From assembly GCA_037042915.1 (NCBI GenBank), contig CM073201.1, positions 2,728,001 through 2,792,000 on the forward strand: a stretch of 64,000 bases of DNA. The letters are read 5' to 3'. Position 1 is the first letter of the stretch, and each line of letters begins with the position of its first letter. The position numbers and the translations under genes are program-made. The stretch is from Auricularia sp. M13 (Eukaryota > Basidiomycota > Agaricomycetes > Auriculariales > Auriculariaceae). This document shows, one piece after another, positions 1 through 10,372 of this stretch. The notes below the pieces were generated by a model that was given only the letters and a program-made list of their open reading frames with translations, was not told the origin of the DNA and did not search any database.

Positions 1-285
1 CAGAGACTATCCAGAAAACTTGCAGGGGCTTACCTGTGGATGTATCACAACGGAAACCAAACGCGCTGGTCATCATTGAGGAGGAGCAGGAGATTAACGA
101 GACCACATTTTTACTCTCTTTGACACGGGTATAATGATGGTGGTCGAATAACAATTTGATTCTTTATGTACTAGACCCTGTATGCAAACGGTGAGCTGAA
201 AGCCTGATCGCGATAGCAGACGTCAGCTCCGCAGGGGACAATATGTTGACAAAGCAGAAACACATCAGCGGCAGCCAAAAGGCAT

Positions 286-1384
286 TCATCGATAGGCCGG
301 TGACCCTGGCCGAGGCGGGTCAACGTCGACCTTGGGGCTCATGAGCCACTGCTCGACCTCAGGCTTAAGCCTCCATCGGATAGGCTCCTCCAATTGGATA
401 CCCTGCGGACTGACCCAAACTTCACGGATGGGTTCCACCCACCGAGGATGTAGTGTCGCCCACTGATTCCACTGAAGAAAATGTTAGCTTGAAGATTACC
501 GTGTGGCAGACGAGGCATATGCGTACATCCATGGCGCCTCAAGGGAAAAGACCAGTCCGCTGAGGTTCAGGGTCCTCATACCGAATACCCACGGTGAAAG
601 TCGCAACAAGCGCGTTTGAAGTCCCAGTTGTTGTTGATGATCTCAGCCCACAGTTCGTCAGTGTGGTAGGGCCTGCGGTAGCAAGCTCCTGCGAAGTCGA
701 TGATAACAGCACGCGTCACCTGCTCTCCAGAAACATTCGACGGCGAGAAGATATAGTTCCCGGCATGAAGGTCGGCATGGCATACGCCAAACCACCATTG
801 AGCAGAAACTCAGCTCTCCTGCAGCCAGGAGAGGCTTCCTGCATTATGTGGACATTGTATCTAAGTACCTTCAGGTGTCTCATGGTTCAGGAAAACCTTC
901 CAGGGGCATTTTGGTGGGTGTATAGCATGTGAGAATGTCTGGTTAAGAGTAATTAACCCGTAAGTCAGTGACCACTTTAGACTTAAGCCTTAATAAGGAA
1001 ACCCTTATTAACCCTTAATCGAATTTAAGGCTTAACCCTTAAAGCCAACACTGCGCTGCCAACAGCGTCGATGGCGAGCAAACCATAAGCATCAGAAGGA
1101 GAAGCGTCGTGCAATTGCTGCACACGCAAAGCTCGGCGCTCGGCGGCCTGAATCTCGCGGCGAAGACACCATGGACGGTCGACCTCCCCACAAGCAGCAT
1201 CGCGATTTCGATGAAACCGGGGGTCAAAGATCTTCAAGATGGCAGTGTTGACAACAGAGGGCAAGCCTACGACATCGACGAGCAAGACCTGGGCCTGTGT
1301 GAATGGCGTAAAGGCCTTCCTGACCACAGCGCCAGGTAGAAAGGCCTTCGAGGCACCAGGACCATAGAGCTCGTCCTTATGCAT
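286..1384 (-). pseudogene. Kinase-fold (phosphotransferase-like) gene, internally deleted
   Basis: Three collinear pieces of an Agaricomycete kinase-fold family lie on this strand. An N-lobe-like piece (about 1384-1030) contains KAFTPFTQAQVLLV and AILKIFDPRF followed by RPW. A catalytic piece (about 594-870) reads HADLHAGNYIFSP, then VIIDFAGACYRRP: this is the catalytic-loop Asp and Asn followed by an IDF metal-binding Asp. A C-terminal piece (about 286-470) contains HPRWVEPIREVW and EEPIRWRLKPEVEQWL and ends at a TGA. The roughly 150 residues normally expected between the N-lobe and the catalytic loop are missing. Only about 170 nt separate the pieces, with in-frame stops and an AT-rich palindromic stretch. 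I therefore read it as a decayed copy. An unrecognised intron pattern could rescue part of it. The family assignment rests on remembered motif patterns, not on a search. Confidence 0.55.
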
Positions 1385-1535
1385 TATGGGTCGTGCTTTT
1401 GTCCGAAGTTCTGCATAGTGGCAGGAGCCAAGGGCCGTCCCGGTATCTTGTCTATGCTGTAGGGATGTCCCAGCCACAAGTCAGAAGAACGATCTGTTTC
1501 AAATTCCGCGGTGCATCTTTAGCCTAAGCCTTCTC

Positions 1536-3176
1536 ATGTCACAGACCGTCAACTTCCCAGGGCCATTCGACGAAGAAGGCCGTCTTGTCTGCTTTCGCTG
1601 CTTTGGGCCCACCATTCATCGCCCGTCTGGACAGCCTGGGACGCTTGGAAGGTCAGTACTTGAGACCGTCCGATACCGTGCACTGCCGGCAGGACATTTC
1701 GCTAAATGGCATTATTCAGAGTATTCTACAAGTGCGAAAACAAGCCTGGTATCCAATGCGAGCGATTCTTCAGTGCGTGTTTATCCCATACCCTTGCGAT
1801 TGTCATATTCTGATAATACTTCTACAGAATGGCAAGAAGACGTAGACAAGCTTAGAATCGCACACGGTGTCCCAGACCCAGAGCCTCAGCCTGCTTCAGC
1901 GCCTACCACCATGGTTGCTTCAGCTCCCAGCACGCCCGCACGTTCTAGCACACAGCAGCCTTCTCAGTCGACCAGTTCGCAGCCGTCTGGTTCGCAGCCG
2001 CAGCCATCCGGCTCGCAGGCTACCAACTCGCAGCCGAGTGGCTCACAGGCTACTAGCTCGCAACCGTCTGGCTCGCAGGCTACGAGCTCGCAGCCAGTAC
2101 CTGGGCGGACGCGTGTCAGACCCGACATTAAGCTCAACGCAACTCCAGTTATCACGCCGCAGCGGCATCTATCTCGCAAGGGTACCGCAGAGACTGTCGT
2201 GCCAGCTACGGCCGCACCTGCTCCTGCTACGCCTAGTCGTCGCCCTGCCCCGTCGCCATCTCCGCCTCCACAAGTGAAGGACGAGGACGATGAGGTCATC
2301 GTGGAGACCGTAGACGACGGCTACACCAATGTTACGCTACTTCGAACGCCTCGCCCGACTGGAAGGATCTATCCCGCGCTGCCGAGCACGCAGGGCTCAT
2401 CGCCAGACAACGACGGCAGCCCCGTCGCGCGCAAGCGCCCGCGCTCCCACATGCCCGGCGCGTTCACTGACTCAACGGATTCGTCGAGTCCCACGGCCAC
2501 TGGCCGCAATCGCGAAATCCGCGAGTGGCAGATTCAATCGTCGGTCGCTGTGTCCCCGGTACGTCCATCATCCGGTCCGCGGCTTAATAGGTCCGCTTGG
2601 GGCCCCTATTATTTATCTTGTCTCTGACCCGCCCGCCACATTTGCACAGATGGCAGACCGCTCGCGCGGCGTGTTCTCCTCTCCTCCGCCCACGCAGGAT
2701 ACAGCGCCTGCGACCATGAGCTCGCCGCTGCCCATGCCGCCGCCGCCGAGCACGCCATCACGCGCAAGTGCATCGACTGCCTCGCGCATGCATGGCTTGC
2801 TTGCGTCTAGCTCGCCCGCGCCTACGCAGGCGACCATTCGCATGTCCGAACCTGGCAGCCCGTCCACCGGGACGACGGAGGACATCGCAAACCGGCTTGT
2901 ACAGGACGCAATGCTACTCTCGCGTCGTAGCAAGGCCGCCGAGGCCAGCGCCAAATACAAGGCTTCATACATCAAGGAATTGGAGGACGAGAAGCAGAAG
3001 CTACTCGACGAGCGGGCCGCTATGCAGGCAGACCACGCCCGCGCCATACAGGAGATGCAAAAGAAGCTCACTCAAGCGTACGAAGATATTTCCAAGCTGC
3101 AAAAGTATGTGTTGTCGTTACACCTTGCGATCCCTCTCCCTGACGCCTAGCTTGTAGGAAACTATCGAGCCGTTGA
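1536..3176 (+). CDS. GRF-type zinc-finger protein with Ser/Pro-rich linker and C-terminal coiled coil (copy A)
   Basis: Exons 1536-1651, 1720-1772, 1828-2558, 2650-3104 and 3158-3176; the last intron is the least certain. Splicing restores a GRF zinc finger: EGRLVCFRC, then GRVFYKCENKPGIQCERFFKW, matching the family pattern C-x2-C...GR-x-F-Y-x-C...C-x2-FF-x-W. GRF fingers bind single-stranded nucleic acid in several DNA-repair and topoisomerase proteins. A Ser/Gln linker follows with repeats of SQPSGSQAT (about 1965-2100), then a conserved RVRP..L...PVITPQRHLSR block, then a C-terminal coiled coil (KELEDEKQKLLDERAAMQ). Its closest visible relative is the gene at 7175-8591 on the other strand, which has the same domain order and the same first three intron positions. 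The cellular role is unknown; nucleic-acid binding is inferred from the finger. Confidence 0.8.
1965..2100 (+). repeat. In-frame Ser/Gln repeat of GRF gene copy A
   Basis: Degenerate tandem repeats of a roughly 30-nt unit encode variations of SQPSGSQAT(S/N). The repeat lies in the disordered linker between the zinc finger and the coiled coil. Copy B at 7175-8591 lacks this repeat and carries a threonine run at the comparable place, so the linker evolves quickly. Confidence 0.8.
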
Positions 3177-4032
3177 CCCAATCGCACTGCCTTCGCAGTT
3201 GAGTTGGAGGCCGTTCACTCGGTCGCGCTGCCCTCGCCATTGAGGCAGTTGAGGCGGAAGCTATTGGAAGGTCGTTTGGAATGGTTTATTTATCGCGTGT
3301 ACTATCTGTTGTGCTTCTCCTTGACCGTCTTATGTGCGATATATTGTCGTAGTTGCAGAGCTGTCGTCCGCTGTCGTGTTGTAATCTATGTGCTTATAGA
3401 ACCAATGGCGTGAATGATATTCAAGCTCGAAAGTGAAACATAGCATCCCAGTACATGTGGACCTGTAGGAATTCCGGACTAAAACATGACAACAAGATAG
3501 CTATGGATCATGGACTGGTAGCGGAGACAATTCATGTGTGGAAAGACAGCGGGCGACGGGCGATGGGCAGATTGCTATAGAGGCAGACAAGGAAAGAGGG
3601 AGACAAGCGGGGCGGGAGAGCAGAATGATGATAGCTGTGGACTGATGCAGCTGCAGGCGACAGAAATAAGGAAAAGCAGAACGATGGAGAGCTAGACAAG
3701 ATTTATGGATGTGGATCGAATGTGGATGGGGGGTGGGGGGCAGAAACACGGCGAACGGAGCACATGATGGGACAGCAAGGCGTGACAAGTGTAACATGGA
3801 GTATAAAAAAGGGGTTTGTAGGAGCGTGGAATGTGGAAATGGAAGGGGACATGAGAGCGTAGAGATGTTGGCGTTGAGCGAATGGACGGAGGAATGGTCA
3901 GATGTGCAAGGAAGCAAGAGCAATGGGCAGAGAAGAGACGACCCCCCAGGACGGGGATACGCTTGTCCTCCGAAAAAATCTGAGCGGAGAACATTCGAGG
4001 ATGGGCAAGGTTGTGAAGCTCGTCGCGGCGTC
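3177..4032. other. Intergenic, purine-rich on + strand
   Basis: No convincing gene. ORFs on both strands here have no family motif and poor composition. The stretch 3530-3900 is rich in GA on the + strand, that is CT on the minus strand. It may hold the 3' UTR of the minus-strand pseudokinase and the end of the GRF transcript. Confidence 0.5.
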
Positions 4033-5279
4033 CTAAAACATCCCTTGTACTTCCGGGACAAGCCAGGCGTTGCGCAGAAGCTCGTCGATGGTTGGACGAC
4101 GACGCCAGTCGTCATCCCGGCAGCTAAGGATGAGTCTACGGCAATGCTCCCAGCCTTCGGCGGACCAACGCTCGTTAGGAGGTCCATCGGCGTCAAGAAC
4201 CTCAAGCGCGATGATTGAGAGCTTCTTGGGATTCTCGGGGATGTATTCCAGATCATAGATCCGGTGACCTCTCGGTTGGACCAGTTCCAAAAGAATGCAG
4301 CCCAGTGCATAAATCTCCGCTGCGGCGAGGTTATGCTGACCAACGCTGCCATCATCTGAAAGGTCATCCTGCCGCATTTCTACCATTTTGATGTGAGTAT
4401 GACTCGTAGCACGGCGCGGAACGGGCGAAATACGCACCCGGCGGCCAGTAATCAACAGTGCCTGCTTTAAAGGAGACCATGGCATTGGGATGGTGCCAAA
4501 TTGCGGATGTTAGATTCGCAAGTTTAATCTACGTACGACCAGGCAGAGCAAATGATGATTAGGTGGACGAATCGCAACGAATACGGGGCGCAACTCACTC
4601 TCAGCTGCGGGTCAACCAGGATGTTCTCCAGGATGAGGTCCTGGTGAACAATGGCCTCGGAGAATAAATATCTTACTGCCTCGACTACTTGGCAGAAGAT
4701 ATATCGAGTAGTGTCCTCGCCCATAAAGATTTGGTGCCACGCGGGCGAAGCGCACACCATCGCGAGATTCCACGAATCAGAAACGATATCCGTTCGGGAT
4801 TCGGAAGTCTGCACCACCGTAGAGAGCACACCGTGAGTCTCAAATACCTGGACGGTGTACTCAGCGACGCTGTGTCTGTCTGGATTCGCCATGTTGCTTA
4901 CCATGACGAGCCACGTGGCCTCCGAGTCCTCGACTTCGTAACAGAACATATCAAGGAGCCGCACGATGTTTTCGTGCCGCACATATGAGAGTAAATGTAG
5001 CTCCGAGGCGTAGGATGGTCGCATTTGCCCATCCTCAATAATCGGTTGGGAGACCGTGCCATACAAAGCGCGGTTGGCCTTTGTCCAGTCAACCACCTTC
5101 AACACCACACGAATGGCCTGCTCGATGTTGTACGCGTCATAAACATGGCTGCCGTTCACCGTTTCGATCGGCGCGATGATAATGTACTTGTCGAAGCCGT
5201 GTATAAGTTCGGTACCGGGAGGGAGGTCCAGCACCGGCCGGGTTGCGTCGTGTGGCATATCGTAGGTTGGTGTCGTCAT
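4033..5279 (-). CDS. Predicted pseudokinase of a local kinase family (paralogue 1)
   Basis: Exons 4599-5279, 4438-4528 and 4033-4379, giving 372 aa from the ATG at 5279. The fold of a protein kinase is visible: VVLKVVD (the VAIK lysine is kept), a catalytic loop reading VHQDLILENIL, IKLANLTSA where IKLxDFGLA should stand, GTVDYWPPEM for the activation-segment end, AAAEIYALGCILLEL (helix F) and RRRPTIDELLRNAWL (helix I). The HRD Arg is Gln, the catalytic-loop Lys is Ile, and the DFG Asp-Phe-Gly is Asn-Leu-Thr, so phosphotransfer is unlikely. The family relation is to the genes at 21545 and 59030: introns fall at the same residues before IKL and inside the PPE glutamate. The reading frame is intact, so it may be retained as a signalling scaffold. 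Function unknown. Confidence 0.8.
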
Positions 5280-5378
5280 TGAAGCGTACTTGGAAGGCAG
5301 GAGGACGGTTAAAATCGACGAGATGGAAGTGGCAAGAGAGCAAGAGTGCTGCGGCCAAATCCGAATGAACAGTCCGAA

Positions 5379-5385
5379 ATTTATA
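5379..5385 (-). promoter_or_regulatory. Putative TATA box of pseudokinase gene
   Basis: TATAAAT on the minus strand about 100 nt upstream of the ATG at 5279. Position and sequence fit a fungal TATA element; no other support. Confidence 0.4.
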
Positions 5386-5389
5386 CCCT

Positions 5390-7174
5390 CGCCCTCGGCG
5401 CGCAGCATGACCAGTTCAAAGACATACCGATCATATCGAGTAAGCGGGCTAACTTTCACGAGTTTCAAGATGGCCGGACCCACTTTTTTACGAAGGCGCG
5501 AGGATACACTCAGCCCTGCTTGAGGACGACGCTCGACGGACCGCCGCGTCAATGGCAGCGAGGATACACTGCATTGCGCCAATAGCTCTGTGGAAGCTTT
5601 TGTTAAAATATTATTCGGAAAGGTTTCTTGCCGGCTGACAAGTCATCTAGTTGGCGTACTTTTATGCAAGGAACATGGTCCGGCAGCATTCGGCTGTTTC
5701 TCTCTTCCTTCCCTTCCAGAGAACGCGTGCCATGCATGCATGGCCCAGTGTGGTATAGGTTTTCAGGCATCGTATACCTCGACGGTCCAAGGAAATGGAT
5801 CGCACGTTGCTCCGTAGGGCTCGACCATGCAACATTCCGGCATCGAGTGTTAGTCACCGTTTCCTAGATCAAATCGAGGATCTTCTTTCCACCAGAAATG
5901 AATCATATTCGAAAAGGCGCAGAGTAGAAGTTGGGCAACGTACAGTTCACGATGGCGAAACGCAATGGCCTGGAGTACATCCATGGATTGTCTCAAGCCG
6001 CCTGAGCACGGCGCATAACAGGGTGGGGAAGGCTCGCGACTTCACAGCGAGTGATCTTCATAATGTCCGCGGCGTCGATGGATGACGCCTCATAATGCTG
6101 AGACAAATTTGTAGGGGCTGAGACTAGAGTTCTGCATATGTGTATGAGCAATAAAACCCAGAAGCAGTATATGAGAACATACAGCCCATGGTGGGAGGTC
6201 CTCGGAGGCAGGGTTACCGGCGATTTATGAAGAAATCGCAGCCACTTCCGAATCCGTCAACTCTCATACAGTAAGATCAGAGCGATGACTCTTACAAGGG
6301 ATTCGCACGCCATTTTAGGCCATTTTTGCAATCAAGAGGAAGACTTGGAGGTTTTAAACAACGAGAAAGGCTGGAATATGCGCGACCAGAGTTTTGCATC
6401 AGCAGGGCGAAATCGTCGATTTTGAGGCATACCACCAACATGCCCGTACGAACATATTATTCTATGCCGAACGGTGCTTCAAACTGAGAGGCATTTTTTA
6501 CGACGTCCCAGGATGGAAGGATGTCCGAGGAGTTAAGATGCAAGCGGAGCCCCAACCTTTAGCCGTTCGGGAATGATTAATCGATCACGTGACTACTGTG
6601 GTTAACTCAAACCACGCCGAATGTATCCGTTGCATTTTCCTGGAACATAATACGCAATCGATATTCTCATTACTTATCTCGGGAGTCTTGCAGTTACCCC
6701 GTTTGTTGCCAATATATTGCTAAACTTTTAGGGCTTGAAAGCGCTGTAACTTCTTGAGACTGAGGCAGATCACGCGGGAGGGAAGACTAGAATAGCCAGA
6801 GGACCCTCTAAAGCAGAGAGGGACCTTCCTTGGAGCTCAGGAAGTCAAACACCCTCATTCTGCCCGGAAGTGGTCGGCAGCCGAGAGAGATGCGGTAACC
6901 CAGTCGTTACCCATTTACTCGACTTTAAGCCGCACGCATAAAGATTGATCAAGAGCGTCAGCGGGAACGGTATCCATTACGGTAAGACGAAGGGCAGTCA
7001 CGGTGGTTTAGATTTTGGTAGTGAGATCGCAAAGCCAGGACAAATCACGGCTTGAAGAGATGGTCAAGACAGCACGGACGACAGACAAGAAAGCATCCTC
7101 CCCAACTTCCAACCCAAGGAACGCATAACGAAGCTCTCTACACCACTAAGCGGTAAGAGGGTAGCATTTCATTC
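5390..7174. other. Gene-poor stretch
   Basis: About 1.8 kb without a recognisable gene. Short ORFs, such as 6394-6576 (+, 60 codons) and 5603-5857 (-, 84 codons), show no family motif, signal peptide or splice continuity. A 13-nt direct repeat (gcgaggatacact) occurs at about 5499 and 5559. This may be eroded coding or transposon sequence, but nothing identifies it. Confidence 0.5.
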
Positions 7175-8591
7175 TCAAGCACCGCGACGCTTGCGCAACG
7201 CCTCGAGGCGATGCTCCATCTTCGAGAGGAGCGCCCGCATATCGCGGCGTTCGTCGAGCAGCTCCTCGTTCTGGCGCTCAAGTTCGAGGATGCGCGCCTC
7301 CAGCTCACGGACGCGCGCTGCCTCGCGGCCGAGACGCAGCACCTCGTCCGCGACGCGCGCAGCGTCCATCGGCGCATCGGGCTCCGAGAGGCGCGCGGTG
7401 CGCACGGTGCCCTGGCTGGGGGAGGGCGAGCTCTCGCGTAGCAAACCGTGCATGCGCGAGGCCGTCGACGCGCCGCGCGACGGACTGGTCGAGCTCGGTG
7501 CCAAGCTTGGCGCCAGGCTCGGCGGTGTGTCCTGTGTGGGCATTGGGGACGCCGCCATGAAGACGTCGTCGCGCCGTTCGGGCATCTGCGAATTACGACA
7601 CACAGGCGAATGAGCACTGGTACGAACAGCAAAGGTGCATAATACGGACCGAAGGCGAATGCAGCCACTCGTGCACGCGCCGCTCAGAGGCTGGGATAGT
7701 GGGTCCCGACGCATCGGACGAGCTCGTGTACGTGCCCGGCATGCGCTCGCGCGCACGCCGGGAGGTGCTCGGTGGGAGCGCGGGATAAACTCTGCCGCTG
7801 CTGCGCGTCGGCGTACGCTCCACTGGCCGGGGTGATATGACGCGTTCGTACTCGTCGTCCGTCGCGACAGTCTCCACGGCGTCCATCATAATTACAGCTT
7901 CAGCTTCAGGCTCAGCATGCGAACGTCCTCGGCGAGGTGTTGTCAGAACGGTCGTTGTCGGCGGATCCGCGGCCGCCACATCCAGAGTATTCTGGCGCGA
8001 CAGATGACGCTGCGGCGTCACGACTGGCGGAGCGTGGAGGTCAATTGGCGGCCTGACGCGTCCGCTGGTGGCAGGGACAGGTTGCGAGCTTGAGAGCTGA
8101 GTGAGGTTCTCGGTGGACTCGGTTCGGGTCTGAGTGGGCTGGGAGCTGGAGCGCGTCAAAGCTGCCGTTGTAGTTGTAGTCGTTGTCGTAGTCGTCGGCA
8201 ATGCACTGGATGCCGTTTCCTGACCTTGCGGTGCGTCTGGATCCGGGACGCGATGTATCTCCCTGAGCACGTCCACTTGGGATTGCCACCCTATAATACA
8301 TAGAAAATGAGTCGCAAAATCCTCAGAACAGCGGCGAATATCGCACGCACTGAAGAATTTTTTGCACCCCGGCTGTGGTTTTAGTTCGCATTTATAAAAT
8401 GTTCTGTGCAAGTGTGGCGGGTGGTGAGCAGGACAAGTAGCGGGATATGCTTCCGCACATTGAGGGACGCACTTTCCGTAGTTTTCAGGGGCTCCTCCGG
8501 AACCGGAAACGCACGCGACGGTAAGGCCGTTGCACTCCCAGCATATGAGGCGTCCCTGAGCGTCGAATGGGCGTAACTGCGACATGCTCAT
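7175..8591 (-). CDS. GRF-type zinc-finger protein with Thr-rich linker and coiled coil (copy B)
   Basis: Exons 8473-8591, 8351-8403, 7650-8290 and 7175-7585 give 407 aa, with all phases consistent. The start is the first of two close ATGs (8591 or 8585). Spliced, the finger reads GRLICWEC, then KTFYKCELKPQPGCKKFFRW, the GRF pattern. A run of ten Thr codons, the block RVRPPIDLHAPPVVTPQRHL shared with copy A, RVYPALPPS and a C-terminal coiled coil (ELEARILELERQNEELLDER) follow. Both copies also share STASRMHGLL. Introns are in the same places as in copy A: after the first cysteine pair, within the FF-x-W motif, and before the MxxR block. Copies A and B therefore descend from one intron-containing gene, now about 4 kb apart and inverted. 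Probably binds single-stranded nucleic acid through the finger; role not known. Confidence 0.82.
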
Positions 8592-9820
8592 TGTCGGGTG
8601 GCGTTTTGCGGGGCAGGATTGTAGATCAAGGCGCGCCGCGGCATCTGAATTCCGTGTCTCTTGCTTTATATCTTCGCGAGCAAAACCTCCTCCGCCGACG
8701 TCTACAGCGTTCTTCTGATCTTGCGAGCGAGTCTTCTTTGCACTGTTGGCAACTGAGCTCGATCCAGGGCATGCAAGAATTATTGGCGCCGCCGGGATTG
8801 AAGCTGAGGCTTCTGCGGCGTTGCCACAATCTTGTTGCGGGCGATTGCATGGCCGTTTTCTTGCGTTCTTTGTCTTGAATCACTGGCAGTGGGCCTTGCG
8901 ATGCTTGGACACTCTGTGCCTGGGCCTGCTTGCATCTCGTTTCCACTTGGATTGTCAATCGAGTCAGCGGTGAGGCAGGCGCGGTACCCTTCTTGACATT
9001 GACACGGAGAGACGATCTTGAAGGCTAACGGACGGCATTTGTTGCTGCTTGCCCCTCGAATGCGACGGTACCGCATGTGAGGATGTTTGCTTACTGATAG
9101 CGACAGACAGCCGGGCTCATGAGCGCTGCAGTCGCTGTTGCTGTATCTGCCGACCTTGCGCATATACACGGGATGATCTTGCGATGAGCATCCAAACTCT
9201 TGAGGTGATTTTGACACTTGAGGCACAGCAGGGGATGGACGATGCCCAGCAGAGCATGATAAACTAAGATGGTTCTTGTGTGTTGAGCTAGGCTTGAGGT
9301 TTGAGATCAGGGATGTTGGCGACCGTGCCATAAGGATGGGCAGGAATATGGATTAATTAGTCCAGCGGACCGAAAGGGAAAGGTTACAAGATTCCACTCT
9401 TCCTTCAGAGCCGTCTGCTGCCACCGTGAACGCGTGGAGTGTGGCGGACGCCCGCAAGGCATAGCAAGCAATCCAACGATACAACACACCAAACCTTGGA
9501 TGGCGATGGTCAGGCACCGAGATACTCGGTTCTGGTTCATCCAAGATCTTGTATGTTCAAGAACGAGGAACGAGGAGGTGCCATAGCGTGTCAGGCCAGC
9601 AGAATTGTGGCGGGCCGTCATCGCAATGGGAATGCACAAGACCCAGAGTGCGACATAGACAATAGACCAATGGTGCAAGCTAATGGGTTGGCTGAAGACT
9701 CTGCGAGGGTCCAGCGTGCGATGTGGTCGAAGGCAAGGAGCAAGTGCCGGGTCCGGTAAGTCGCAGCTTCGTGCGGAGCCGACCGATACGTCCCGAGTCA
9801 GTTCAGCGTTGGCAACAGTG
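8592..9820. other. No clear gene; possible zinc-binding fragment on minus strand
   Basis: Around 9270-9150 the minus strand can be read LLCLKCQNHLKSLDAH followed shortly by a further Cys, a CxxC...H...C arrangement resembling a small zinc finger. The frame opens without a nearby ATG and ends soon after, so it may be an eroded fragment. The ORF 9307-9678 (-) starts with a hydrophobic stretch (SIVYVALWVLCIPIAM) that could be a signal peptide, but has no other support. The rest shows nothing recognisable. Confidence 0.3.
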
Positions 9821-10307
9821 ATGAAGACCGAGTCATTTTACTGCGCATCCGCGGACGGGTCGCTGCCGCCGTTCGTGGTGCAGCTGACGACGCTGAAGGA
9901 CTCGTACATGATCTGGGCGGGTGTAACGGATGCCAGTGCACAGGTCGACAATGGAGCCCAGGCCATTGCCCAGGGTCGGCTGGGGAGCGACTGGGCAGTC
10001 GCAATGCCCACTGTGAGTGCCGATGAGCAAGGCGCATAGTGTATAATGTCTTTTTGTAGCTGGCAGCAGGAACTGTGCTCCTGCAGAATGCGGGATCGGA
10101 CGTGGCACTTGCGATGGCGAACCGATTGGGTGCGCGGCCTGAGACCGTTCTAGGGATTACTAGAGCTGACTGAGACTGTGCACAGCGAGGCGATATGGCA
10201 AGCAGATATTCCTGAGCGTCGACCTGCCTCCAGCGTTTACGGGCGCGAGTGGGCTGGGGTTAGCGGTTGAGCGCGAGTTGAATGCACTGCTGAAGAGCCG
10301 GAAGTAG
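9821..10307 (+). CDS. Proteasome assembly chaperone 4-like protein
   Basis: Exons 9821-10012, 10060-10129 and 10186-10307 encode 127 aa, the usual size for PAC4 (Pba4/Poc4 type). The protein begins MKTESFYCASADG. It contains a strand with DSYMIWAGVTD, and ends with the conserved block MANRLARRYGKQIFLSVDLP followed by a short helix and ERELNALLKSRK. In the family this chaperone pairs with PAC3 and helps build the alpha ring of the 20S proteasome in the cytosol or nucleus. Both introns are short with clean gtgag/gtgcg donors. It lies head-to-tail with Yak1, whose ATG is only 65 nt beyond this stop, so the two genes are tightly packed on the same strand. The assignment is from sequence pattern and length; no search was run. 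Confidence 0.8.
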
Positions 10308-10372
10308 TTAGCTGGTCGAGCCTGTACTTAGAGTCCGCCCAGTCCGTAACCCGCTGGCCGCCGTCTGGATCG

